From: Anaerolineales bacterium
Lineage (GTDB): Bacteria; Chloroflexota; Anaerolineae; Promineifilales; Promineifilaceae
Direction: 5' to 3'
Assembly (NCBI GenBank): GCA_020432595.1
Contig: JAGQGA010000128.1
Coordinates: forward strand, 1,285 to 10,621
Length of the DNA: 9,337 nt
Shown here: positions 1 through 6,459 of the stretch, in pieces
How positions within the stretch are numbered: position 1 is the first letter of the stretch
Layout of the letters: the number at the start of each line of letters is the position of its first letter
Program-made: the position numbers and the translations under genes
Notes under the pieces: generated by a model
What the model was told of the DNA's origin: nothing
The model's database searches: none
The model's input: only the letters and a program-made list of their open reading frames with translations

Positions 1-2
1 GT

Positions 3-893
3 CTAAACTCCCCACGCTTGCCTGGCCTCCGCCATAGGCTGCACGGGCAAATGAGCCGCCGTATGCCCCTCACCGTTACGCCGCCAACGCTCATCCACTG
101 GGTCACTCATGGGTTGAAAGCGAATGTCACAACTAAGGCGGAAGCGGTTGGTGAGATTTGTCGTGGAAGCGTGCATGGTGTGCATTCCAAACAAAATCAC
201 ATCGCCAGCATAGAATTCACTGGTGAGCCACTGTCCGCCAAACTTTTCCACAATCTCCATCGGGTCTTTGCTAAACCAGCCCTCAATGAGATCGCGGTCT
301 ACATCCATACGGCCGTACGTATCCCGAATCCGCGCAAAACTGTCCAAACGGTGCGAGCCAACGCACATAGCCAACGTTCCTTGGTGCACAGGAATATCGC
401 CAAATGGAATCCAGATTGTATGCAGATTAGCCGAACCACGCCCCATATAGACAAAATCAAAATGCGCGCCAGTGTATTCCTCATTTCCCACACCGCGCAG
501 CCACTTGTAATTGTAGGTGAGTGTGGATTCACCAAAATAAGCGTTGAAAAATTCAAACAACGCTTCATTTTCTACTACAGCCAAAACATCAGGGTGATGG
601 GCAATCCCCTTGCGCCCCATCATCTGCACCGTGCGGCCACCAGGCGGCATCACCCCTTCTAATATCGGCGTGTTAGGGGTCAGGGCCTCTTTTTCTTCCA
701 TATGCTCAAACACAGTGCGCCGCGCTCGCAGCACGGTCCCGCGGTCAATCAGCCCTCGCAGCAGCAGATAGCCATCCTCGGCCATGCGTTCATGCAAAGC
801 CGCTACATTACCTAACAAGTCACTGCTGTCGCGCAGCACCCCCAAATCCTCACTAGGGAACTCCATGTTGCGATAGCCAAAACGAATTTTCAT
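3..893 (-). CDS. Phytanoyl-CoA dioxygenase (PhyH) family protein, second copy
   Basis: A complete 296-residue protein of the PhyH family of non-haem Fe(II)/2-oxoglutarate oxygenases, which hydroxylate small molecules using O2 and 2-oxoglutarate. The iron-binding triad can be read as H144-x-D146 (in GAHFDF) and distal H241 (in MHAST). R252, eleven residues further on, fits the 2-oxoglutarate carboxylate anchor. The segment WIPFGDIPVHQGTL followed by GSH (161-181) is the usual family core between the two halves of the iron site. There is no signal peptide or membrane segment, so it should be cytoplasmic. The ATG at 893 is supported by AGAGAGG seven bases upstream, which overlaps the stop codon of the preceding dioxygenase; the two genes are 12 bases apart and probably translationally coupled. 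The stop codon is TAG at 5-3, so the gene is intact. The substrate is unknown; most bacterial PhyH proteins do not act on phytanoyl-CoA. Confidence 0.9.
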   Translation of the reverse strand: MKIRFGYRNMEFPSEDLGVLRDSSDLLGNVAALHERMAEDGYLLLRGLIDRGTVLRARRTVFEHMEEKEALTPNTPILEGVMPPGGRTVQMMGRKGIAHHPDVLAVVENEALFEFFNAYFGESTLTYNYKWLRGVGNEEYTGAHFDFVYMGRGSANLHTIWIPFGDIPVHQGTLAMCVGSHRLDSFARIRDTYGRMDVDRDLIEGWFSKDPMEIVEKFGGQWLTSEFYAGDVILFGMHTMHASTTNLTNRFRLSCDIRFQPMSDPVDERWRRNGEGHTAAHLPVQPMAEARQAWGV

Positions 894-905
894 GGTTGTA
901 CCTCT

Positions 906-1727
906 CTAATCACCCATTACCAATTCGACCTGCATTTCTAATTCGGCCGTTCCACCTTCATTCACCCAGACACCGCACGTACCCCCTCGTTCGCTCTCGC
1001 CCATCTCAATCTCACTGCCATCCATCCGCAGCACAGGTTTGTACCACTTATACACCTGTTGGGCTTCCCCTACAATATAATGACCAATCAACGCTCGCCG
1101 GAAACGATCTGAGGTGTTATTAGGCAAACTACCATGCACAATCTGCCCATTAAAAAACAAGACATCCCCTGCTTGCATTATTACGGGGACTGCCTCTACT
1201 CCCTCTGGTAATGGCACAGTCACATCGGTAAAACTTTCCTTTGTATCAGCTTCTATCGTGCAAAGTAACGGCCAAATATGACTACCTGGCACTACTCGCA
1301 AGCAACCATTCTCATCATCACAATCATCCACCGCCATCCAGGCCGCCATACAGGTTCCCGGCTGTACCCGCAAATAATATTGGTCTTGGTGCAAGGCTTG
1401 CCCCCGCGCGCCTGGCGGTTTGAAATAAAACATGGTTTGTACAGCAAGCGGTTCCTCGCCTAAAACGGCCGTTATCACTTCATTCAACCGTGTATCAATC
1501 AACCACTGCAAACTAACCTCATCCCGCCGATGAGGCTGCATAATGCGCGGATAAATATACAGTGGGTCATTCGTCGCAAACTGCCTCTGATCCTTCCCTA
1601 CATTCTCCCGCAACCGCATTCCCTCAAAATGTGCCTTAAAGGAAGCCACTTCGGTCTCGCTGAACAAACCCCGCATGACCAAGAAACCCTGCTCGTTATA
1701 ATCTTGGATTTGCTGCTCAGAAACCAT
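906..1727 (-). CDS. Phytanoyl-CoA dioxygenase (PhyH) family protein, first copy
   Basis: A PhyH-family Fe(II)/2-oxoglutarate oxygenase of 273 residues, counted from the ATG at 1727. Visible active-site elements are H113-x-D115 (LHQDQYY), the turn DDENGCLRVVPGSH (about 137-150), distal H198 (VHGS), and R210 in DRFRR as likely 2-oxoglutarate ligand. All catalytic residues are present. An in-frame GTG at 1739 would add four residues, but only the ATG (or a GTG at 1730) has an upstream Shine-Dalgarno-like GAGGT. The gene follows the second permease after about 100 bases, which contain no convincing terminator or promoter, so read-through from the transporter is likely. It differs clearly from the second PhyH copy (HQD and HGS versus HFD and HAS; different N-termini), so the pair is not a recent duplication. 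It may hydroxylate the imported compound or its aglycone; this is inference from gene order. Confidence 0.92.
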   Translation of the reverse strand: MVSEQQIQDYNEQGFLVMRGLFSETEVASFKAHFEGMRLRENVGKDQRQFATNDPLYIYPRIMQPHRRDEVSLQWLIDTRLNEVITAVLGEEPLAVQTMFYFKPPGARGQALHQDQYYLRVQPGTCMAAWMAVDDCDDENGCLRVVPGSHIWPLLCTIEADTKESFTDVTVPLPEGVEAVPVIMQAGDVLFFNGQIVHGSLPNNTSDRFRRALIGHYIVGEAQQVYKWYKPVLRMDGSEIEMGESERGGTCGVWVNEGGTAELEMQVELVMGD

Positions 1728-1830
1728 CACCCACCTCACTTCTTATACAATGAGCATCGCCATTGCTGATGATGCCCATCAATATCAGATGTCACGCTAT
1801 TCAATTATTGAGGAACTTGGTTCTTGACGT

Positions 1831-2745
1831 TTACCCTTTCGTGCCAGTCAAATTAATACCTTCAATAAAGGTACGTTGAGCAAAAAAGAAAGCAATAATA
1901 ACCGGCAGTGCAACCATTGCGCTGACAGCCATCAGATAAGGCAAACAGCGCACACAAGTGCCAACATCATTGGCTCGGGTATTAAGGAGATCAATGCCCA
2001 AAGCCAAGGGGTAATTTTCTTGGGTACGAATAAATAGTTTCGGCCCCAAATAATCATTCCAGGCCCACAAGAAGCGGAATAAGGCCACAACAGCTAAAGC
2101 CGGTTTAGACAAGGGCAGAATGATGCGAAAGAGAATGGTTAACTCATTGGCTCCGTCAATACGTGCCGCTTCAGATAAGTCTTCGGGGATGGACCTAAAG
2201 AATTGCCTAAGCATGAAGATGAAGTAGGGGTGACCAAACAGGGCAGTGACGGCCCAAAACTTGTAGGTATCAAGCCAGTCGAGGGCTTTGAGGGTGATGA
2301 AGACAGGAACCATTTTGACAGCCCAGGGCAACATCAGCGTGAGCAGCACTAGCCAGAAGACATATTCCCGCCCTCGCCAAGGGATTTTGGCGAAACCATA
2401 GGCCACAACTGTGGAAGAGATGACGGTGATGATGGTGACAGGAATAACAAAACGGAAGAGCGTGTTATAGGTGAAAGTATTGAAGGGAAGAAGGTTCCAG
2501 GCGTTTATAAAGTTTTCCCAAAAGGCGGGGTTGGGGACGAGGACAGGGGGAATGGTGAAAACCTGGGGGTCATCTTTGAGGGCAGAGGAGAACATCCAGT
2601 AGATGGGAAAGATGAAGCTGGTAGCTAGGGGGATGAGGATGGAATACTTGAGGATTTCGATGACGATTTGCCCGATGGTTCGCTTTCGTTTGTCCTCTTG
2701 AACACGTTGGGCTTGAGAGCTGTTTTTTTGAACGGCCGTTGTCAT
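1831..2745 (-). CDS. CUT1 sugar ABC transporter permease, MalG/UgpE type
   Basis: An integral membrane permease of 304 residues, the second of the two membrane subunits of a carbohydrate importer. A basic, cytoplasmic N-terminus (about 1-25) precedes six hydrophobic segments. The EAA loop that contacts the ATPase is clear: E192-A-A-x3-G198, ending in ILP at 209-211. The C-terminus (FAQRTFIEGINLTGTKG) is the standard ending for MalG-like subunits. The start is well defined: ATG at 2745 follows GGAGG at ideal spacing, and it overlaps the TGA of the upstream permease as ATGA, a sign of coupled translation. An odd point is the TCVRC motif (C264 and C267) in the last external loop, where family members as I recall them usually carry a Gly-Thr-x-Trp-like stretch. 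The substrate is not predictable. Confidence 0.95.
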   Translation of the reverse strand: MTTAVQKNSSQAQRVQEDKRKRTIGQIVIEILKYSILIPLATSFIFPIYWMFSSALKDDPQVFTIPPVLVPNPAFWENFINAWNLLPFNTFTYNTLFRFVIPVTIITVISSTVVAYGFAKIPWRGREYVFWLVLLTLMLPWAVKMVPVFITLKALDWLDTYKFWAVTALFGHPYFIFMLRQFFRSIPEDLSEAARIDGANELTILFRIILPLSKPALAVVALFRFLWAWNDYLGPKLFIRTQENYPLALGIDLLNTRANDVGTCVRCLPYLMAVSAMVALPVIIAFFFAQRTFIEGINLTGTKG

Positions 2746-3662
2746 TCCTCACCTCCATAATATACCCACCGTGCTGATGATCGGAACATCAACACCGTAA
2801 AGAGTATAATAATAATCAAAATCACCCAGGCAACGGCTGAAGCCTTGCCCATACGGAAGTTGATAAAGGCACTGCGATACAAGAAGACCAATAGAAACTC
2901 CGTTGAATTCATTGGCCCTCCCTGCGTCAACAGCCAGGGAATTGTGAACTCTTGAAAGGCTGACACAAACCCCGTAATCATATTAAACAAAATAATCGGC
3001 GATACCATCGGAATCGTCACATTCAACATCTTCTGCCACGATGAAGCTCCATCTAGGCTGGCTGCCTCATATAAACTACGCGGTACATCCTGTAGAGCTG
3101 CCAGAAAAATGACGACTGCCGCCCCTTGTGTCCAAATTAGCACCAAGATCAACGATGGTTTCGACCAAGCCGGACTTGATAAGAAAGGGATAATTGGCAA
3201 TTCAAAGGCGCGCAAAATGCCATTAATCGCGCCAAATTGCACATTCATTAAAAATTGCCATACCATTGCCGAAGCTACAGCTGGCACAATCGCTGGCATG
3301 TAAATGACCCCCCGAAAAAACGTCCTTCCCACAATTTTCTGGTTTAACAAATTGGCAATTAGAAAGGCAAAGGCAATACCCAAAGGCACGCCAAAACCTA
3401 CATAATACAGCGTGTTAATCAGCACCTGTGGAAAATTCGGGTCTGTTGTAAACAAATCAATATAATTTTTCGCCCCCAGAAACACAGGCTCCCGAATCAG
3501 ATCGTAGCGGGTTAAGCTGTAATAAAATGAAGCTCCTAGTGGATAAAGCTCATAGGTTAAGAAGCCAACAAGCCAGGGGGCAATAAAAAACAGCCCCCAC
3601 CTTAAATTATGCTTTTCCTGAACTGATAGCGGCTTTCGTTTGCTTGGCGAAAAAAGTGACAT
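2742..3662 (-). CDS. CUT1 sugar ABC transporter permease, MalF/UgpA type
   Basis: The first membrane subunit of the importer, 306 residues from the ATG at 3662. It has about six transmembrane segments, beginning near residue 22 (WGLFFIAPWLVGFL). The EAA loop for ATPase docking is E199-A-A-x3-G205, ending at P218. The segment TQGGPMNSTEFLLVFLY (246-262) is characteristic of MalF/UgpA proteins. An in-frame TTG at 3680 would add six residues, but GAGGGG lies between the two candidates, seven bases before the ATG. The TTG would place the ribosome binding site inside the gene, and it also falls in the base of a long hairpin; the ATG is therefore preferred. The gene lies between the solute-binding-protein gene and the second permease, the usual CUT1 order. 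No ABC ATPase gene follows, so a shared MsiK/UgpC-like ATPase encoded elsewhere is expected. Confidence 0.94.
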   Translation of the reverse strand: MSLFSPSKRKPLSVQEKHNLRWGLFFIAPWLVGFLTYELYPLGASFYYSLTRYDLIREPVFLGAKNYIDLFTTDPNFPQVLINTLYYVGFGVPLGIAFAFLIANLLNQKIVGRTFFRGVIYMPAIVPAVASAMVWQFLMNVQFGAINGILRAFELPIIPFLSSPAWSKPSLILVLIWTQGAAVVIFLAALQDVPRSLYEAASLDGASSWQKMLNVTIPMVSPIILFNMITGFVSAFQEFTIPWLLTQGGPMNSTEFLLVFLYRSAFINFRMGKASAVAWVILIIIILFTVLMFRSSARWVYYGGEE

Positions 3663-3676
3663 CTGATTTCCCCTCT

Positions 3677-3764
3677 TCAAGCGCGGTCATATCCTAAGAT
3701 AATTAAGTAATTGAGCAATGACTCAATTACTTAATTACCAATTACGAAATATAACCACGCTTAA
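3677..3764 (-). promoter_or_regulatory. Long two-part hairpin between the binding-protein and permease genes
   Basis: In the minus-strand transcript, almost the whole spacer folds on itself. The inner stem is a perfect 16-base inverted repeat, CTCAATTACTTAATTA (3722-3737) against TAATTAAGTAATTGAG (3700-3715), with a 6-base loop. An outer stem pairs 3749-3762 with 3679-3692: 14 pairs, of which two are G-U. One more G-U and one more A-U can extend it to 3764/3677. Unpaired stretches of 11 and 7 bases separate the two stems. The structure starts about 8 bases after the binding-protein stop codon and ends just before GAGGGG, the ribosome binding site of the next gene. There is no U-tract, so it is unlikely to be a simple terminator. 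By analogy with the malE-malF spacer it could stabilise the binding-protein message or dampen permease expression; that role is inference. Confidence 0.7.
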
Positions 3765-3771
3765 CTAAAAA

Positions 3772-5187
3772 CTAACTCAAACCTTGCGCTTCCCATTCTG
3801 CTACGGCGCGTTTTTGTAACTCGGCAACAGCATCAGTTGGGCTCATCAGGTCACGATAAACCTGTTCTTTCAACTCATCCCACTGCCCAGCCACGTACCA
3901 GTGAATGGGTGAACGACGGCCAACCAGCCACTCATCTACCTCAGACACAGCATCTACATAGAAGCGTAAGCCAGGGAAAGCATCTGCATCCACATTTTGT
4001 AGATAGGAAGTCTTACCCGTCAACCAGCCAACCTCAGCGAAGATGATGTCTAACACTTCATTGGTATGCAGCATTTCAGACATCTTGAACATGCCTTCCA
4101 CATTTTGCCCATCTTTGTAAAGCTGCACATAGTGTGGGCCAGTTGCCATGACTTTTGTGCCAGCACGGCTGGCAGGAACAGGTGCCCAAGTGGCTCGGTT
4201 ATGCTGGGCTACCTCTGGCTTTTGGATTTGAGTTTCCCCAGGATGCCAATAGCCTTCAATAATCATAGACTGCACTTCAGCATTATAGGCTGCACCCCAG
4301 GTGCCTTGCCCTTCTACCGAGCGCATACCAGCCATATTGTCTGGTCCCGCAAAACGATAGAACTCACCAAAAGTATTAGCGGCTTCGGCCATACGTGGAT
4401 CATCTAAGTGGAAAGTGTGTTCTTCATCATTCCACCAACGCAGGCCATGTGAGAAGGCAGGGAAGTCTGGCTCACCAGCCATTGCATCATAGGGATCAAT
4501 TCCCAAGCGTACCAGGTTGCCTGCACTGTCAAACTGGGTAAGGGCTTTATGCCACTCTAACAAATCTTCGAAGGTTTGGGGAGGATTGTCAGGATCAAGC
4601 CCTGCTTCTTCTACATGCTGAGCATTGTAGTTAAGTCCCCACCAAATGTACGATTCAATGCCGATAACACCAATCATTTGACCATCGTACTTGGCACCTT
4701 CTACTAGGGCGGGGGTCATATCATTTAGGTCAATGATGGAGCTACCTGCAACGAGATCATCAACTGGAATAGCAACACCACGTGCCCAGAAGCCGGGGTA
4801 GTCAGTGTTGGAACCGCCATCCGGTGGTTCACCAGCGGCAAAGGCTGTCAGGAATTCTTCTTGGCTTACATTGTCACGCCAAACGAGTGTGTCGCTGCCA
4901 AGATGTTCTTTTACAGAACCTAACTCGGCCATTTTTTCGACAGCTGGGGTAAAGTTGCCCCAAGCGTACCACCAGTTAATTTCTTTGCCTTCAGCCGCAG
5001 GGGCTACCTCTTCACTGGTAGTTTCTTCTGCTGCCGTTTCTTCAGCCGTTGTTTCTTCCGCAGCTTCTTCTGCACCACCGCCGCCGCTACTGCAGGCGGC
5101 TAAAACAGCCGCTCCTGCTGACAACCCACCCAACCGCAGAAAGTCACGTCGGGATACATTTCCCTTTGGATTTTTCATTTCTTTCAT
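3772..5187 (-). CDS. Extracellular sugar-binding lipoprotein of an ABC transporter (SBP family 1), Tat-type signal
   Basis: A 471-residue family 1 solute-binding protein that would capture a carbohydrate outside the membrane and deliver it to the permeases. The N-terminus has a twin-arginine motif, SRRDFLRLGG (12-21, R13-R14), a hydrophobic stretch, and a lipobox LAAC with the modified Cys at 32. It should therefore be exported folded by Tat and anchored as a lipoprotein. Residues 33-66 form a flexible linker of Gly, Glu, Ala and Thr, with short EE(T/A)-type repeats. The mature domain is rich in aromatic residues (for example NWWYAW at 71-76, WWG and HWYVAGQW), as is common in sugar binders. 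The ATG at 5187 follows GAGGAG at 5204-5199 with an 11-base spacer; a second in-frame ATG at 5178 is less well placed. It is the first gene of the transporter block and lies between two related hairpins. Confidence 0.95.
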   Translation of the reverse strand: MKEMKNPKGNVSRRDFLRLGGLSAGAAVLAACSSGGGGAEEAAEETTAEETAAEETTSEEVAPAAEGKEINWWYAWGNFTPAVEKMAELGSVKEHLGSDTLVWRDNVSQEEFLTAFAAGEPPDGGSNTDYPGFWARGVAIPVDDLVAGSSIIDLNDMTPALVEGAKYDGQMIGVIGIESYIWWGLNYNAQHVEEAGLDPDNPPQTFEDLLEWHKALTQFDSAGNLVRLGIDPYDAMAGEPDFPAFSHGLRWWNDEEHTFHLDDPRMAEAANTFGEFYRFAGPDNMAGMRSVEGQGTWGAAYNAEVQSMIIEGYWHPGETQIQKPEVAQHNRATWAPVPASRAGTKVMATGPHYVQLYKDGQNVEGMFKMSEMLHTNEVLDIIFAEVGWLTGKTSYLQNVDADAFPGLRFYVDAVSEVDEWLVGRRSPIHWYVAGQWDELKEQVYRDLMSPTDAVAELQKRAVAEWEAQGLS

Positions 5188-5208
5188 ATTTCTTGCTTCT
5201 CCTCAAAA

Positions 5209-5238
5209 TAATTAAGTAATTACCCAATTACCTAATTA
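5209..5238 (-). promoter_or_regulatory. AT-rich hairpin in the leader of the binding-protein gene
   Basis: In the minus-strand transcript, TAATTAGGTAATT (5238-5226) can pair with AATTACTTAATTA (5221-5209). This gives a 13-base-pair stem with a 4-base loop (GGGT) and a single G-U pair. On the plus strand the same position would be an A-C mismatch, so the structure is complete only in the transcribed direction. The stem ends four bases before GAGGAG, the ribosome binding site of the binding-protein gene. It shares the 14-mer ATAATTAAGTAATT with the hairpin downstream of that gene. It could affect mRNA stability or ribosome access; the effect is inferred. Confidence 0.6.
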
Positions 5239-5241
5239 CTG
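5210..5241. repeat. Four tandem 8-base AATTAxxx units
   Basis: The plus strand reads AATTAAGT, AATTACCC, AATTACCT, AATTACTG: four head-to-tail 8-base units sharing AATTA. A second cluster with the same AATTAC core at 8- and 7-base spacing lies at 3725-3749, and a lone AATTACC sits at 5297-5303. They resemble the short tandem AATTAC-type heptamer repeats known from intergenic regions of filamentous cyanobacteria. Here both clusters lie in spacers flanking the binding-protein gene and also form the hairpin stems described there. Confidence 0.6.
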
Positions 5242-5249
5242 AGCTACCA

Positions 5250-5263
5250 ATTTTCACGAAAAT
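5250..5263. promoter_or_regulatory. Candidate operator palindrome ATTTTCACGAAAAT
   Basis: Two perfect 6-base arms (ATTTTC and GAAAAT) flank a 2-base centre in the spacer between the regulator and the binding-protein gene. Size and symmetry suit a LacI-family operator, although the centre is AC rather than the commoner CG. Its right half, TCACGAAAAT, recurs with one change at 6415-6424 just downstream of the regulator's promoter. In AT-rich spacers of this size a shared 7-mer is expected about once by chance, so the assignment is weak. Confidence 0.25.
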
Positions 5264-5300
5264 AATGAACCTTTTGCTCGCTAACCTATCTTCAATAATT

Positions 5301-5308
5301 ACCTCCTT
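5301..5308 (-). other. Orphan perfect Shine-Dalgarno sequence AAGGAGGT
   Basis: Eighteen bases after the regulator's stop codon the minus strand reads AAGGAGGT, the strongest ribosome binding site in the window, yet no real gene follows. The only nearby candidate is TTG AAG ATA GGT TAG, a four-codon frame starting six bases downstream. It may be a minimal leader peptide, a remnant of a lost gene, or chance. Confidence 0.3.
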
Positions 5309-5325
5309 CACCGCTGTTGCTTCCA

Positions 5326-6348
5326 TCAGTCTTTGACGGAACTTGCGCGGATGATAAGTTGTGGTGGGGTTTGCAGAACTTGGGTTTCGGCCGTTTCCTG
5401 ATTATTGTGTGCTTGTATGAGCCGATCCAGTTCTTGCACGAGGAGACGGCCGTTTTCCACCAAACTCTGCCGTATCGTCGTTAACGAAGGACAAAAATAA
5501 ATCGCTTCGGGAATATCATCAAAACCAACAACGCCTAATTCTTGGGGTACAGACAATCCTAATTCTTGCGCTGCCTTAAGGATCCCTAATGCCATTTGGT
5601 CATTAGAAGCAAAAACAGCGTCAATATCCGGACGCTGTTGCAGTAATTGTTGTAATCCTTGGTAGCCAGATGCCGCTGTCCAGTCCCCCTCAAAAACAAG
5701 ATCCTGATCGGGCGATGAAACTGTCTTTTGCCAACCAGCCAACCGCTGGACAGAAATCCACTCATCCATGGGGCCGGTAATGATTGCCACTGTGTTGTAT
5801 CCCTGCTCCAATAGATGGCGTGTGGCTCGTTGTGCTCCCACAAAGCTGTCGGTATGCACGGCTGATAATCCCTCTGCCTTCAACTCTCCGCCTATAACTA
5901 CCGGTATGGGCAAATTCCGTAACTTGGCAGTGACTTGCTCATAGCTATCATTCTTGCTAACGGCCGTCCAGATAATGCCATCCACCGGCTGTGCCATCAT
6001 ATTTTGCAAAATTCCGTCCAGTACCGACTCATCCTGCTCATGAAGCAAATTAAGCGAGATTGTGTATCCGGCTGTATATGCCTGCTCATCAATGCCAATC
6101 AGCGTGTGCGAAGGCCCCACATGACGAATATCGGAGCTAATTACACCAATCGTCTTAGTGCTTCCACTAGCCAAGCCGCGTGCCAATCGGCTTGGCTGAT
6201 AATTACTGTTTTCCATGATTTTTTGGATGCGGAATCGCGTTTTGGGGGAGACATCTGGGCGATTATTGAGGACGCGGGAGACGGTTTGCTTGGAAACACC
6301 AGCCTGTTTAGCAATCTCTTTGATGGTAATACGGCCATTTTGGGACAT
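5326..6348 (-). CDS. LacI-family transcriptional regulator
   Basis: A full-length 340-residue LacI/GalR-family regulator. The N-terminal helix-turn-helix is at about 8-28 (ITIKEIAKQAGVSKQTVSRVLN), with K20 and Q21 at the specificity positions of the recognition helix. The hinge helix is PSRLARGLASG (52-62), with L59 as likely minor-groove leverage residue. The rest is a periplasmic-binding-protein-like effector domain, starting at TIGVISSD (66-73) and including ASNDQMALG and VGVVGFDDIPEA-type elements. It should bind DNA as a dimer and respond to a sugar or sugar derivative. The ATG at 6348 has only a weak GGGA upstream, consistent with modest expression. The gene lies between the GH2 and transporter genes and has its own promoter behind the GH2 terminator; the 138-base gap to the binding-protein gene has no obvious terminator. 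It most likely controls this locus. Confidence 0.95.
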   Translation of the reverse strand: MSQNGRITIKEIAKQAGVSKQTVSRVLNNRPDVSPKTRFRIQKIMENSNYQPSRLARGLASGSTKTIGVISSDIRHVGPSHTLIGIDEQAYTAGYTISLNLLHEQDESVLDGILQNMMAQPVDGIIWTAVSKNDSYEQVTAKLRNLPIPVVIGGELKAEGLSAVHTDSFVGAQRATRHLLEQGYNTVAIITGPMDEWISVQRLAGWQKTVSSPDQDLVFEGDWTAASGYQGLQQLLQQRPDIDAVFASNDQMALGILKAAQELGLSVPQELGVVGFDDIPEAIYFCPSLTTIRQSLVENGRLLVQELDRLIQAHNNQETAETQVLQTPPQLIIRASSVKD

Positions 6349-6406
6349 AGTTCCCGCTCAAAATAAACTCAATGTTGTGATGTAAAGCGCATCCTCTTCT
6401 CTTTCC

Positions 6407-6436
6407 GTTACCGGTCTCGAAAATGTAACATGTTCC
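6407..6436. promoter_or_regulatory. Candidate operator half-sites around the regulator's promoter
   Basis: Two palindromic cores lie here. GTTACCGGTCTC (6407-6418) has a CG centre and a perfect ACCGGT core. Its left half, GTTACC, equals the half-site of the gluconate regulator GntR, a LacI-family member that also has Lys at the first specificity position. AACATGTT (6427-6434) is a perfect 8-base palindrome overlapping the -10 edge and spacer of the promoter. Either could be the autoregulatory operator; neither is long enough to be certain. Confidence 0.3.
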
Positions 6437-6450
6437 CTAGCGAACGTCAA
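6422..6450 (-). promoter_or_regulatory. Sigma70-like promoter of the LacI-family gene
   Basis: On the minus strand, TTGACG (6450-6445, five of six matches to the -35 consensus) is followed by exactly 17 bases and then TACATT (6427-6422, four of six matches to the -10 consensus). It lies just after the GH2 terminator and about 75 bases before the regulator's ATG. It is the best promoter match found in the window and may also drive the binding protein, permeases and dioxygenases by read-through. Confidence 0.55.
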
Positions 6451-6459
6451 ATAATCCCC

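Noticed and set aside
18..662. Plus-strand open frame of 214 codons
   Set aside because: It lies wholly opposite the second PhyH gene, has no good ribosome binding site, and its translation has no recognisable domain. The minus strand has a clear family match.
1728..1739. GTG start giving a four-residue longer first PhyH protein
   Set aside because: No ribosome binding site precedes it, whereas GAGGT lies just upstream of the ATG at 1727.
1740..1830. Terminator or promoter between second permease and first PhyH gene
   Set aside because: Only short imperfect repeats are present (GAAC/GTTC, TCAAT/ATTGA), with no T-run, and no -35/-10 pair at acceptable spacing was found.
2570..2758. Minus-strand frame of 62 codons overlapping the second permease start
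   Set aside because: Shifted frame inside the permease with no family resemblance; the permease has the strong ribosome binding site and a conserved start region.
3663..3680. TTG start giving a six-residue longer first permease
   Set aside because: The ribosome binding site GAGGGG lies downstream of this TTG and just before the ATG at 3662; the TTG also falls in the base of the long hairpin.
4805..5215. Plus-strand open frame with long Ser/Val/Ala runs
   Set aside because: Antisense to the N-terminal Glu/Ala/Thr linker of the binding protein; the repeats are the complement of GAA/GCT/ACA codons.
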